A DNA stretch of 64,000 nucleotides from contig NZ_BMUA01000011.1 in the NCBI RefSeq assembly GCF_014649955.1, forward strand, positions 186,001-250,000, in the 5' to 3' direction. This DNA comes from Streptomyces violascens (lineage in GTDB: Bacteria > Actinomycetota > Actinomycetes > Streptomycetales > Streptomycetaceae). Under the pieces are notes generated by a model. The model searched no databases. It saw nothing but the letters and a program-made list of their open reading frames with translations, and had not been told where the DNA came from. The position numbers and the translations under genes were made by a program. This document shows positions 15,896 to 23,837 of the stretch, in pieces. The number at the start of each line of letters is the position of its first letter. The first letter of the stretch is position 1.

Positions 15896-17275
15896 ATGGT
15901 TCTGAACACCCTTCGCACCCTGCGCAACGCACGGCACGCGGTCGCCGCCCCCGCGCCCCGCCCGGCCGACGGCGAGGTCCTGCTCGAAACGGTCGGCCTG
16001 ACCAAGGCGTACGCCGGCGCCGACGGCGAGCTGCCCGTCCTCGGCGGGATCGACCTCCAGGTGCGGGCCGGCGAGGTCGTCGCGCTGCTCGGCAAGTCGG
16101 GCTCGGGCAAGTCGACGCTGCTGCGCTGCCTGGCCGGGCTCGTGCCGCCGAGCTCCGGCACGGTGTCCTACCGGGGCGCCCCGCTGACCGGCGCGAACCC
16201 GGGCACCGCCATGGTGTTCCAGACCTTCGCGCTGCTGCCCTGGCTGACGGTGCTCCAGAACGTCGAGCTGGGCCTGGAGGCCCGGGGCGTACCGGCGGAC
16301 GCCCGCTCCGACGCGGCCCGCCAGGCCATCGACCTGATCGGCCTCGACGGTTTCGAGTCCGCCTACCCCAAGGAGCTGTCGGGCGGCATGCGCCAGCGCG
16401 TCGGCTTCGCGCGGGCGCTGGTCGTCGAGCCGGACGTCCTGATGATGGACGAGCCGTTCTCCGCGCTCGACGTGCTGACGGCGGAGAACCTGCGCGGCGA
16501 GCTGATGGAGCTGTGGGAGTCGGGTCAGTTCCCGACCCGGGCGATCGTCCTGGTCACGCACAACATCGAGGAGGCGGTCCTGATGGCGGACCGGATCGTG
16601 GTGCTCGGCTCGCGGCCGTACGGCACGATCCGCGAGACCTTCGAGGTGGGGCTCGACCGGCCCCGCGACCGCAACGCACCCGCCTTCGAGGAGCTCATCG
16701 ACCGGGTCTACCGCACGATGACGGGCCGCGCGAAGGAAACCCGGCTCCCCGGCCGCCCCGAGGGCCTCGAACCCGACCGGCGCACCCCGGCGAACACCCC
16801 GCTGCCGGGGGCGAGCGTGGACGGTCTGTCCGGCCTCGCCGAGATGGTCGCGCACCGCGGCGGGAGCTGCGACCTGGCGGACCTCGCCGACGACCTCGGC
16901 CTGGAGATCGACGACGTCCTGCCGCTGGTGGACGCCCTCGAACTGCTCGGCTTCGCGGCCGTCAGCGGCGACGACCTGGTCCTGACCGACCGGGGCACGA
17001 CGTTCGCGGGCGCGGACGTGCGGCGCTCGAAGGAGATCTTCGCGGCGGCCGCGCCGGACGCCCCCCTGGTCCGCCTGATCACGACCAGCCTGCGCCAGAG
17101 CCCCGACGGCACGCTGCGAGCGGGCTTCTTCCGCGATGTGCTGGCGCACCACTACACGAGCGAGCAGGTGGCCCAGCAGCTGGAGACGGCGACGGACTGG
17201 GGGCGGTATGCGGAGCTGTACGGGTACGACGCGGAGCGCGAGGAGTACCGGCTGGACGCGGGGGCCACGGCGTAG
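15896..17275 (+). CDS. ABC transporter ATPase with C-terminal AAA-associated domain
   Basis: A 459-residue ATPase for the preceding double permease. The nucleotide-binding domain (about 25-260) has Walker A GKSGSGKST, signature LSGGMRQRVGFAR, Walker B VLMMDEPFSALD and the switch His in VTHNIEEA. After about residue 300 comes a second domain (LSGLAEMVAHRGGSCDLADL...) of the AAA-associated C-terminal type, probably a winged-helix-like regulatory module found with such NitT/TauT transporters. The ATG at 15896 follows TGGAG. The gene ends in a repeat-rich gap shared with the convergent ArsR gene, and the shared operator motif suggests joint control. Confidence 0.88.
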   Translation: MVLNTLRTLRNARHAVAAPAPRPADGEVLLETVGLTKAYAGADGELPVLGGIDLQVRAGEVVALLGKSGSGKSTLLRCLAGLVPPSSGTVSYRGAPLTGANPGTAMVFQTFALLPWLTVLQNVELGLEARGVPADARSDAARQAIDLIGLDGFESAYPKELSGGMRQRVGFARALVVEPDVLMMDEPFSALDVLTAENLRGELMELWESGQFPTRAIVLVTHNIEEAVLMADRIVVLGSRPYGTIRETFEVGLDRPRDRNAPAFEELIDRVYRTMTGRAKETRLPGRPEGLEPDRRTPANTPLPGASVDGLSGLAEMVAHRGGSCDLADLADDLGLEIDDVLPLVDALELLGFAAVSGDDLVLTDRGTTFAGADVRRSKEIFAAAAPDAPLVRLITTSLRQSPDGTLRAGFFRDVLAHHYTSEQVAQQLETATDWGRYAELYGYDAEREEYRLDAGATA

Positions 17276-17392
17276 CCCCGGGCCGCCCCGTCGCCTTCCG
17301 CTCCGCGGGGACGCGGTATTCGACGGCGGGCCGGGATTGCTTCACGAACAGCGCGGGTGTTCGTCTGCGGGCCGACTGTGGCCGGTCGCGCA

Positions 17393-17535
17393 GTTCCCCG
17401 CGCCCCTTGACGGCATGGTTGCGCCGGGGAGTCCGCCAGCGGGCTGGATCACGATCCGCCGAGCCTCGCGGTGCTGGGGAAAATCAGCCCCTCCGGCGTT
17501 TGAGGAGCGGGGGCTTGGGGGCCGACCCCCCAAGC
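17393..17535. repeat. Dispersed repeat cluster with bidirectional hairpin terminator
   Basis: The 270-base convergent gap between the ATPase and ArsR genes contains three blocks. GGTCGCGCAGTTCCCCGCGC (17393-) is a very common Streptomyces intergenic motif. AATCAGCCCCTCCGGCGTTT (17482-) belongs to a second family. A perfect stem GCTTGGGGG/CCCCCAAGC (17513-17521 and 17527-17535) has a 5-base loop. The last ends just beside the ArsR stop and should terminate transcription in either direction. No gene is seen in the gap. Confidence 0.6.
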
Positions 17536-17545
17536 AGGGTGGGTA

Positions 17546-17932
17546 CTACTCGGCGACCGGGCGCGGGGCTCTGGCCCTGCGAGTGGCTCGGACCGGGGCG
17601 GCGGCCTCGGCGGCAGGGGCCGGAGCAACGCCCTCGGCCGATGCGGCGAGGGCCACCACGGACGCCTCCTCCAGCAGGGCCCGTACGCCCGGCCCCGCCG
17701 CGCGGTAGAAGATCCGCGTGCCGTCGCGCCGCGACGTGACAAGCCCGGCGGAACGGAGCTTGGCCAGGTGCTGCGACGTCGCGGCGACATGCGCCCCGAG
17801 CAGCTCCGCCAGCGCGCTCACCGGCAGCTCGGCCCCGCTGAGCGCCCACAGCAGGCGGTACCGCGAGGGGTCCGCGACCGCCTTCAGGACGGTGACCGCC
17901 CGGTCGGCCCGCTCCGCGTCCCAGCTCTCCAT
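17546..17932 (-). CDS. ArsR/SmtB-family transcriptional repressor
   Basis: A 128-residue winged-helix repressor. The core VLKAVADPSRYRLLWALSGA, then ALAELLGAHVAATSQHLAKL (recognition helix) and RRDGTRIFYRAA (wing), is typical of the family. It has no cysteine, so a classic thiolate metal site is unlikely. The C-terminal 35 residues are Ala/Pro/Arg-rich. The start MESWDAERAD is chosen because GGGAG lies five bases upstream. An in-frame ATG four codons earlier has no SD. The start region lies inside a perfect palindrome, pointing to autorepression. The gene is convergent to the ABC transporter and divergent from the hydrogenase-related operon. Confidence 0.88.
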   Translation of the reverse strand: MESWDAERADRAVTVLKAVADPSRYRLLWALSGAELPVSALAELLGAHVAATSQHLAKLRSAGLVTSRRDGTRIFYRAAGPGVRALLEEASVVALAASAEGVAPAPAAEAAAPVRATRRARAPRPVAE

Positions 17933-17950
17933 TTGCGCTCCCATGCAAAT
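17931..17950 (-). promoter_or_regulatory. Palindromic operator over the arsR-type gene start
   Basis: ATTTGC (17931-17936), eight bases, GCAAAT (17945-17950): a perfect 6+6 inverted repeat. It covers the ribosome-binding site and touches the start codon of the ArsR-family gene. Binding there would block its own expression. A partial copy lies at 13823-13842 before the ABC transporter operon. The hydrogenase-related operon starts about 140 bases away on the other side, so it could be affected as well. Confidence 0.55.
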
Positions 17951-18092
17951 AGCGTAACGGAGCCGGGATGCGGCGTCGCAGGCAAGCCGCACCCCACACG
18001 GGGGCCAACCGCTCCCCTCAGGGTGGCCAAACCTTGTCAAAGCCCGCGTTCCGCTCGTAACCGGAATCCGGCCATGGCCGGTTGTGCCGGGC

Positions 18093-18566
18093 ATGAGTCT
18101 GCTGCGCAAGATCCGTGAGACCGGGCGGGTGGCGGAGGACGCCCCGCCGCGCCCGAAGCCCGGGGACTTCCCCGCGCTGGCCGGATCGGCGCAGGTCCGC
18201 TGCGTGGACGCCGGATCGTGCAATGGCTGCGAGATCGAGATCGCCGCGGCCTTCGGGCCGGTGTACGACGCCGAGCGGTACGGCGCCCACCTGGTGCCGT
18301 CGCCGCGGCACGCGGACGTCGTCCTGGTGACGGGCCCGGTCACGCGCAACATGAAGGTGCCGCTGCGCCGCACGGTGGCCGCGACGGCGGAGCCGAACGT
18401 GGTCGTGGCGGTCGGCGACTGCGCCCTCGACTGCGGTGAATTCAGCGGGGGTTACGGGATCGAGGGAGCCGTCGCCGATGTCGTGGACGTCGACCTCACG
18501 GTGCCCGGCTGCCCACCGCGCCCGGAACAGATCGTCGCGGCCCTGCGCACGGTGACGGGCCGGTGA
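18093..18566 (+). CDS. Hydrogenase-4/NuoB-like small subunit of an Ehr-type complex
   Basis: A 157-residue FeS subunit that should carry the proximal [4Fe-4S] cluster passing electrons toward the membrane arm. Cys37, Cys43 and Cys46 (CVDAGSCNGC), Cys110/Cys114 (VGDCALDC) and Cys140 (VPGCPPRP) are present. The CNGC, GDC and GCPPRP cysteines match the ligand set of HyfI/HycG and NuoB relatives. The ATG was chosen because MSLLRKIRETG is the usual beginning and a GTG nine bases upstream adds nothing. The first gene of a six-gene operon, overlapping the next by four bases (GTGA). Neither a two-cluster ferredoxin subunit nor maturation proteases are encoded nearby. Confidence 0.9.
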   Translation: MSLLRKIRETGRVAEDAPPRPKPGDFPALAGSAQVRCVDAGSCNGCEIEIAAAFGPVYDAERYGAHLVPSPRHADVVLVTGPVTRNMKVPLRRTVAATAEPNVVVAVGDCALDCGEFSGGYGIEGAVADVVDVDLTVPGCPPRPEQIVAALRTVTGR

Positions 18567-20479
18567 GCGCGGCCGGCGGCACGCTGACCGCCGGAGTGGG
18601 GGCAGCCGGCCTCGCCGCGGGCGTGGCCGCGCTCGGCGGCGGGCACTGGAGTGCCGACCTGCCCTGGCTGCTTCCGCTCGGCGGGGTGCGCCTGGAGGTG
18701 GACGCCCTTTCGGGCCTGTTCATGGCCGTCGCGGGCGCGGTGGTGCTCGCGGTCGCCATGTACGCGGCCGGGTATGGGCGTGCGTCGCGGACCGCGAGCT
18801 GGGTCCTGCCGGGGTTCGGTGCCGTCCTCGTGCTCGTCCCGGCCGCCGGTTCCGTCTCGACGTTCCTGCTCCTGTGGGAGCTGATGGCGATCGGCTCGCT
18901 GGTCCTGGTGCTCGGCGAGCACCGGCAGAGGCGCGCGGTACGCGAGGCCGGGGTCTGGTACGCGGTACTGACCCAGCTCGGCTTCGTGGCCCTGCTCGGC
19001 GGGCTCGCGCTGTTCGCCGCATTGGCCGGCGGCCAGACCTTCCCCGAACTGCGCGCAGCGGCAGGTGAGTTGGGGCCCACCTGGCGCGGCACGGTCTTCG
19101 CGCTGCTCGCCGTGGCGTTCACCTCGAAGGCCGGGATCGCCCCGCTGCACGCCTGGCTGCCGCGCGCCTACACCGAATCGCCGGACCCCGTCTCGGCGCT
19201 GATGAGCGCGACGATGGTCAACCTCGGGGTGTACGGGATCATCCGTTTCGGGCTCGACCTGCTCGGCGGGGGCTCGCCCTGGTGGTGGCTCGTACTGATG
19301 GGCACGGGCGGAGTGTCCGCCGTGTACGGGATTCTGCACGCCGCGATGGCATCCGACCTCAAGCGGCTGCTCGCGTACTCCTCCAGCGAGAACATGGGTC
19401 TGGTGCTCGTCGGGGTCGGCGCAGGAGGCCTGTTCGCGGCCGACGGCGACAGGCGCCTGGCCGGTCTCGCCCTCGCCGCGGCGCTGCTCCACCTCGTCAA
19501 CCACTCCGCGTTCAAGGGCCTGTTGTTCTGCGCGGCCGGCTCGGTGGTGCGCGCGACGGGCGTACGTGATCTGGACATGCTGGGCGGTCTGCGCGCCCGG
19601 ATGCCGGTCACGGCGGCGCTGTTCGCGGTGGGCGCGCTCGGCGCGGTGGCGCTGCCGCCCGGCAACGGCTTCGCCGGGGAGTGGCTGCTGCTCCAGTCGC
19701 TGATCCACGGCCTCGCGGTGCCGGGCATGGCGACGGCCGTGGTGCTGCCGCTCGCGGTCGCGGTGATCGCGCTGAGCGCCGGGCTCTCGGCGGCCGTCTT
19801 CGTGAAGGCGTTCGGCGTCGGGTTCTTCGCCCGGCCGCGCGGCGAGGCGGCGGCCGGGGCCGAGGAGAGCCCGCCCGCGGTGCTCGCCGGAATGGGACTG
19901 CTCGCCCTCGCCTGTGCCGCTCTCGCCCTGTTTCCCGGGGAGTTGGGGCCTGCGCTCGACCGGGTGGTGATCGTCGCGGGCGCCGAGCCGGCGGTCGGCG
20001 GGGGCGCCGGGGTGCGGCTGCGGACCGTCTCCGGTGGGCTCGCGCCGCTGTGGATCGCGCTCGCCCTCACCCTCGCCGCCCTTGCCACGGCCACCCTCGT
20101 ACGCCTGGTGGCGCGGCGGCCCCGGCGCACCGGCGCCAAGCTGTGGGACTGCGGGGGCGGTGCGCCGACGGCCCGTATGACGTACACGGCGACGTCGTTC
20201 GCCGAGCCGCTGCAACGCGTCTTCCAGCATGTGCTCGCGCCCGAGCAGGACGTCAGCGTCACGCCGGTACGGGAGTTCGCCTACCTGGAGGAACGGGTGC
20301 GGTTCAGACACCGGGTGCCCGACCGGATCGAGCACCGGCTCTACCGTCCGGTCCTCGCAGCCCTGGCCGCCGCCGGGCGGTCTGCTCGACGCCTGGCCAC
20401 CGGGTCGATCCACCTCTATCTCGGCTACGGCTTCTTCGGCCTGGTCTCGCTGCTTCTCGTTCTGGCGGTGGGCTGGTGA
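18563..20479 (+). CDS. Hydrogenase-4 component B-like proton-translocating antiporter subunit
   Basis: A 638-residue membrane protein of the Mrp/NuoL-N-M antiporter family, HyfB branch, with roughly 15 hydrophobic segments. The core proton-channel motif is SKAGIAPLHAWLPRAYTESP followed by PVSALMSATMVNLGVYG, with conserved Lys, His and Pro residues. A second channel half includes LKRLLAYSSSENMGLVLVGVG. The C-terminal cytosolic part (TGAKLWDCGGGAPTARMTYTA...) is typical of HyfB/HycC. It is expected to pump or leak protons when coupled to electron transfer in the complex. It overlaps both neighbours by four bases, indicating translational coupling. Confidence 0.9.
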   Translation: MSAAGGTLTAGVGAAGLAAGVAALGGGHWSADLPWLLPLGGVRLEVDALSGLFMAVAGAVVLAVAMYAAGYGRASRTASWVLPGFGAVLVLVPAAGSVSTFLLLWELMAIGSLVLVLGEHRQRRAVREAGVWYAVLTQLGFVALLGGLALFAALAGGQTFPELRAAAGELGPTWRGTVFALLAVAFTSKAGIAPLHAWLPRAYTESPDPVSALMSATMVNLGVYGIIRFGLDLLGGGSPWWWLVLMGTGGVSAVYGILHAAMASDLKRLLAYSSSENMGLVLVGVGAGGLFAADGDRRLAGLALAAALLHLVNHSAFKGLLFCAAGSVVRATGVRDLDMLGGLRARMPVTAALFAVGALGAVALPPGNGFAGEWLLLQSLIHGLAVPGMATAVVLPLAVAVIALSAGLSAAVFVKAFGVGFFARPRGEAAAGAEESPPAVLAGMGLLALACAALALFPGELGPALDRVVIVAGAEPAVGGGAGVRLRTVSGGLAPLWIALALTLAALATATLVRLVARRPRRTGAKLWDCGGGAPTARMTYTATSFAEPLQRVFQHVLAPEQDVSVTPVREFAYLEERVRFRHRVPDRIEHRLYRPVLAALAAAGRSARRLATGSIHLYLGYGFFGLVSLLLVLAVGW

Positions 20480-21429
20480 GCGTCATCGGAGCGGCCGCGG
20501 TGGCCGTACAGGTGGGCGGTGTCGTGGCCGGTGCGCCGCTGCTCTGCGGGCTGATGCGGCAGGTGCGGGCGAGGCTGGAGGGGCGGGCCGGGGCCGGTGT
20601 CGGCCAGCCCTGGCGGGACCTGCGCAAGCTCCTGCGCAAGGAGGCGGTGACCTCGCTCGGCACGGGCCCGGCGTTCCGCGCGGCCCCCGTGCTCCTGGTC
20701 GCGACGACCGCCGTGGTCGCGGCGCTGGTGCCGTTGGCCTCGACCGCCACGGTGGTGAGCGGGAGTTCGGACCTTATCGTGGTGGTGGCGCTGCTCGCGC
20801 TCGGCACGGTCACGCTCGCGCTGGCCGGGCTCGACAGCGGGACGGCGTTCGGCGGGATGGGCGCGTCCCGCGAGATGACCCTGGCCGCGCTCGTCGAACC
20901 GACCATCCTGGTCTCGGTGTTCGCCCTGTCGCTGCCGACCGGCTCGACCAACCTTCCGGCGATCGTCTCGGGCGCGCTCTCGGACCCCGACCGGCTCGTC
21001 TCGCCCGCCGGGCTGCTCGCCACGGCCGCCCTCGCGGTGGCCGTACTCGCCGAGACCGGGCGCCTGCCCGTCGACAACCCCTCCACCCACCTCGAACTGA
21101 CCATGGTGCACGAGGCGATGGTCCTGGAGTACGCGGGCCCCGACCTTGCGCTCGTCGAACTCGGCGCCCAGATGCGGCTCACCGTGCTGCTCGGCCTGCT
21201 CGCCTCGTTGTTCGCGCCCTGGGGCATCGCCACGACCGCCTCGGCGGGCGCGCTGGCCATCGGCCTCGCGGTGTGCGCGGGGAAGGTGGCGCTGCTCGGG
21301 GCCGTGCTCGCGGCGGCGGAGGTGTTCTGGGCGAAGCTGCGGCTCTTCCGGGTGCCCGAGCTTCTCGCCGGTTCGTTCCTGCTGTCGCTGCTCGCGGTGA
21401 CGGCTTCGTACTTTCTGAGCGGGGCGTGA
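20476..21429 (+). CDS. Hydrogenase-4 component C / NuoH-like membrane anchor subunit
   Basis: A 317-residue protein with about eight membrane segments. It belongs to the respiratory complex I subunit 1 (NuoH/HyfC/HycD) family, which links the soluble arm to the membrane arm and forms part of the quinone-like cavity. Diagnostic stretches are GQPWRDLRKLLRKEAV near the N-terminus, AETGRLPVDNPSTHLELTMV with conserved acidic residues, and VHEAMVLEYAGPDLALVELG. The GTG start overlaps the previous stop by four bases. The cavity motifs are intact, so the unit should be functional even though the large subunit is not a true hydrogenase. Confidence 0.9.
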   Translation: MSVIGAAAVAVQVGGVVAGAPLLCGLMRQVRARLEGRAGAGVGQPWRDLRKLLRKEAVTSLGTGPAFRAAPVLLVATTAVVAALVPLASTATVVSGSSDLIVVVALLALGTVTLALAGLDSGTAFGGMGASREMTLAALVEPTILVSVFALSLPTGSTNLPAIVSGALSDPDRLVSPAGLLATAALAVAVLAETGRLPVDNPSTHLELTMVHEAMVLEYAGPDLALVELGAQMRLTVLLGLLASLFAPWGIATTASAGALAIGLAVCAGKVALLGAVLAAAEVFWAKLRLFRVPELLAGSFLLSLLAVTASYFLSGA

Positions 21430-21433
21430 GCCG

Positions 21434-22099
21434 GTGCTGAGCGACACGCTGTTCACCAAGCTGCTCGACCTGTGCTGCGGGGCCTTCCTGCTCGCGGCGG
21501 TGCTCATGCTGTGGCGGCGCGAACTCGCCGCGGAGGTAAGAGCGTTCACCCTTCAAGGCGTGGCCCTGGCGGGCGTCGCGGCGCTCATCGGCCTGCACGA
21601 GACACGCTGGGACCTGGTCTCGGTGTCCGTCGGCATCGGACTGCTCCGGGCCGGGGCGCTCCCCTACCTGCTGCGCCGCGCCCTCGCCGGCAGCGGCACC
21701 CCCGAGGAAACACAGCCCCTGGTCAACGGGGCGGGCTCGCTCCTCACGGCCGCTGCCCTGACGCTCCTCGCGTACGTGGTCGCCCGGCCGCTCGTGGCGC
21801 TGAACCCGAACCCGGTCACCCGGGCGCTGCCGGTGGGCCTCGCGGTCGTCCTGATCGGCTTCTTCGTCCTGGCCACCCGGCGGCACGCGGCCGCCCAGGT
21901 CATCGGGTTCCTGCTGCTCGACAACGGGATCACGGCGATCGCGTTCCTCGCGGCGTCCGGGGTGCCGCTGATCGTCGAACTCGGGGTGTCCTTCGACCTG
22001 TTGCTCGCGGTGCTCGTGCTGCACATCCTCACGACGCGGATGCGGGACGCGTTCGGGTCGGCGGCACGGATCGACGACCTTCAGGGGCTGCACGATTGA
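21434..22099 (+). CDS. Hydrogenase-4 component E-like membrane subunit
   Basis: A 221-residue hydrophobic protein with about six membrane segments. The C-terminal half (GFLLLDNGITAIAFLAASGV, then VELGVSFDLLLAVLVLHIL) resembles NuoK/HyfE, with the glutamate of VELG and acidic residues in the LLDNGI helix as candidate proton-path residues. The GTG start lies five bases after the previous stop. It is followed by an unusual 121-base gap inside the operon that holds a dispersed GC-rich repeat, whereas the other junctions are overlapping. Confidence 0.85.
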   Translation: MLSDTLFTKLLDLCCGAFLLAAVLMLWRRELAAEVRAFTLQGVALAGVAALIGLHETRWDLVSVSVGIGLLRAGALPYLLRRALAGSGTPEETQPLVNGAGSLLTAAALTLLAYVVARPLVALNPNPVTRALPVGLAVVLIGFFVLATRRHAAAQVIGFLLLDNGITAIAFLAASGVPLIVELGVSFDLLLAVLVLHILTTRMRDAFGSAARIDDLQGLHD

Positions 22100-22129
22100 G
22101 TTTCCCCCACCCCACCCCTTCCCGCTGCG

Positions 22130-22198
22130 ACACTGTGCGGCTCCGCCGCGCGGGGGCGCCGCCCCAGACCCCGCTCCTCGATCGCCGGAGGGGCCGCA
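22130..22198. repeat. Dispersed GC-rich repeat inserted within the Ehr operon
   Basis: The blocks TGCGGCTCCGCCGCGCGGGG (about 22136-) and CCAGACCCCGCTCCTCGATCG, then CCGGAGGGGCC, match families seen at about 11190, 14044, 17482 and 41120. Here they separate the E-like and F-like subunit genes, the only sizeable gap in an otherwise overlapping operon. The hairpin potential may lower distal expression. Confidence 0.5.
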
Positions 22199-22220
22199 TG
22201 TCGCGACTGACGAGGTTCGC

Positions 22221-23837
22221 ATGTTCACCACCCTGCTGCTGGTAACCCCCGTGGCCGTCCCGCTCACCGTCTGCGCGGGGCACGCCCTGGCCGCCGGGCG
22301 GGCCGATACGCACGTGCGTATTCCGGCCGCCCGCAAGGCGCCGGTACGTGTTCTGGCTCGTGTCGGCTCGGGCGGCGCCGCATCTCCCGACCGCGCCTTG
22401 CCGGCCGGCCCGGAGCCGTCACCGCCCCCACCCCGGACCAGAGGCTGGGCAGGACTCGTCTCCCCCGCCTCGATGCTCGCATCCGGGGTCGCACTCGCCT
22501 CCCACGTCTCCTCCACCGGGCCCGTGTCGGCGTTCGGCGAGGTGCTGCGGGCGGACGCGCTCACCGTGTGGATGCTGCTCGTCGTCGGGGCCGTGGCGGC
22601 TCTCGCCGTCGCGGCGGGGCCCGCCCATCTGGCCGGGGAGCGGGCGGCCGGGCGGGCCGCCGACCGGACCGTGCACCGCTACCACCTCCTGGTGCACGCC
22701 TTCCTCGCCGCGATGTGCCTGGCCGTACTCGCCGGAAATCTGGGCGTGTTGTGGGTGGCGGTGGAGGCGACCACCGTCGTCACCGCGTTCCTCGTCGGTC
22801 ACCGCCGCACCCGCACCTCCGTCGAGGCGGCCTGGAAGTACGTGGTGATCTGCTCGGCGGGCATCGCGCTCGCCTTCCTCGGCACCGTGCTCATCTATTA
22901 CGCCGCCCGCCGGGCCGGCATCCCGGAGGCAGGCGCGCTCGACTGGCGGGTCCTGGTCGCGCACGCGGGCAGCCTCGACCCGAACGTCACCCGGCTCGGC
23001 ATCGCCCTGGTCGTGCTCGGCTACGGCGCCAAGGCCGGGCTCGTACCGCTGCACGCCTGGCTTCCGGACGCGCACAGCCAGGCGCCCTCGCCCGTGTCGG
23101 CGCTGATGTCCGGGGTGCTGCTCGCGGTGTCGTTCTGCGCGGTGCTGCGGTTCAAGGTGATCGGAGACCTGGCTCTCGGCACCGGCTTCGCCCGCGGGCT
23201 GCTCGCCGCTATCGCGCTGCTCACCCTCGCGCTTGCGGCCGGGCTGCTGCTCGCGCAGCGCGACTGCAAGCGGATGCTGGCGTATTCGAGCATGGAGCAC
23301 ATGGGGCTCATCGCGCTCGGCGCCTCGTTCGGCGGGCCGCTCGCCCTGTCGGCGGTGCTGCTGCACATCGCCGGTCACGGGCTCGCCAAGACCGTGGCGT
23401 TCTGCGCGTCCGGGCAACTGCTCCAGCTGCGGGGGACCTCGCGGATCGGCCGGGTCCGGGGGCTGATCGCGCTCTCGCCGGGGCTCGGCGGGGCGCTCGC
23501 GCTGTCCGTCGTGGCGCTGCTCGGGCTGCCGCCGTTCGCCCTGTTCGCCTCCGAACTCGGCCTGGCACGGGCCGGTTTCGCGGCCGGGATGGGGTGGCCG
23601 CTCGCCGTCGCCCTGCTGCTCGCCCTGGTCGCGTTCGCGGCTCTCGCCGCCCGCACCGCCAAGATGGTGCTCGGCCCGGCCCCGGGTGATCTCACCGCGC
23701 CGGTACGGATCGGCGCGGCCCGCGGGCTGCCGCTCGGCGCCGGACTGCTGTGCTGTGCCGCGCTCGGCCTGACCGTACAACCGCTGCTTCCGCTGCTCAC
23801 CGCGGCCGCGGACATCGCCGCGGGGGCCGCCCGATGA
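22221..23837 (+). CDS. Hydrogenase-4 component F-like antiporter subunit
   Basis: A 538-residue NuoL/M/N-family membrane protein, HyfF type, the second proton-channel subunit of the complex. The channel motif reads GYGAKAGLVPLHAWLPDAHS, then APSPVSALMSGVLLAVSFCAV. A lysine helix DCKRMLAYSSMEHMGLIALG and a later HIAGHGLAKTVAFCASGQLL complete the family pattern. The N-terminal 90 residues are variable and Pro-rich (AGPEPSPPPPRTRGWAGL), longer than usual. The ATG at 22221 is accepted although no strong SD is visible after the intervening repeat. It overlaps the large-subunit gene by four bases (ATGA). Confidence 0.88.
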   Translation: MFTTLLLVTPVAVPLTVCAGHALAAGRADTHVRIPAARKAPVRVLARVGSGGAASPDRALPAGPEPSPPPPRTRGWAGLVSPASMLASGVALASHVSSTGPVSAFGEVLRADALTVWMLLVVGAVAALAVAAGPAHLAGERAAGRAADRTVHRYHLLVHAFLAAMCLAVLAGNLGVLWVAVEATTVVTAFLVGHRRTRTSVEAAWKYVVICSAGIALAFLGTVLIYYAARRAGIPEAGALDWRVLVAHAGSLDPNVTRLGIALVVLGYGAKAGLVPLHAWLPDAHSQAPSPVSALMSGVLLAVSFCAVLRFKVIGDLALGTGFARGLLAAIALLTLALAAGLLLAQRDCKRMLAYSSMEHMGLIALGASFGGPLALSAVLLHIAGHGLAKTVAFCASGQLLQLRGTSRIGRVRGLIALSPGLGGALALSVVALLGLPPFALFASELGLARAGFAAGMGWPLAVALLLALVAFAALAARTAKMVLGPAPGDLTAPVRIGAARGLPLGAGLLCCAALGLTVQPLLPLLTAAADIAAGAAR

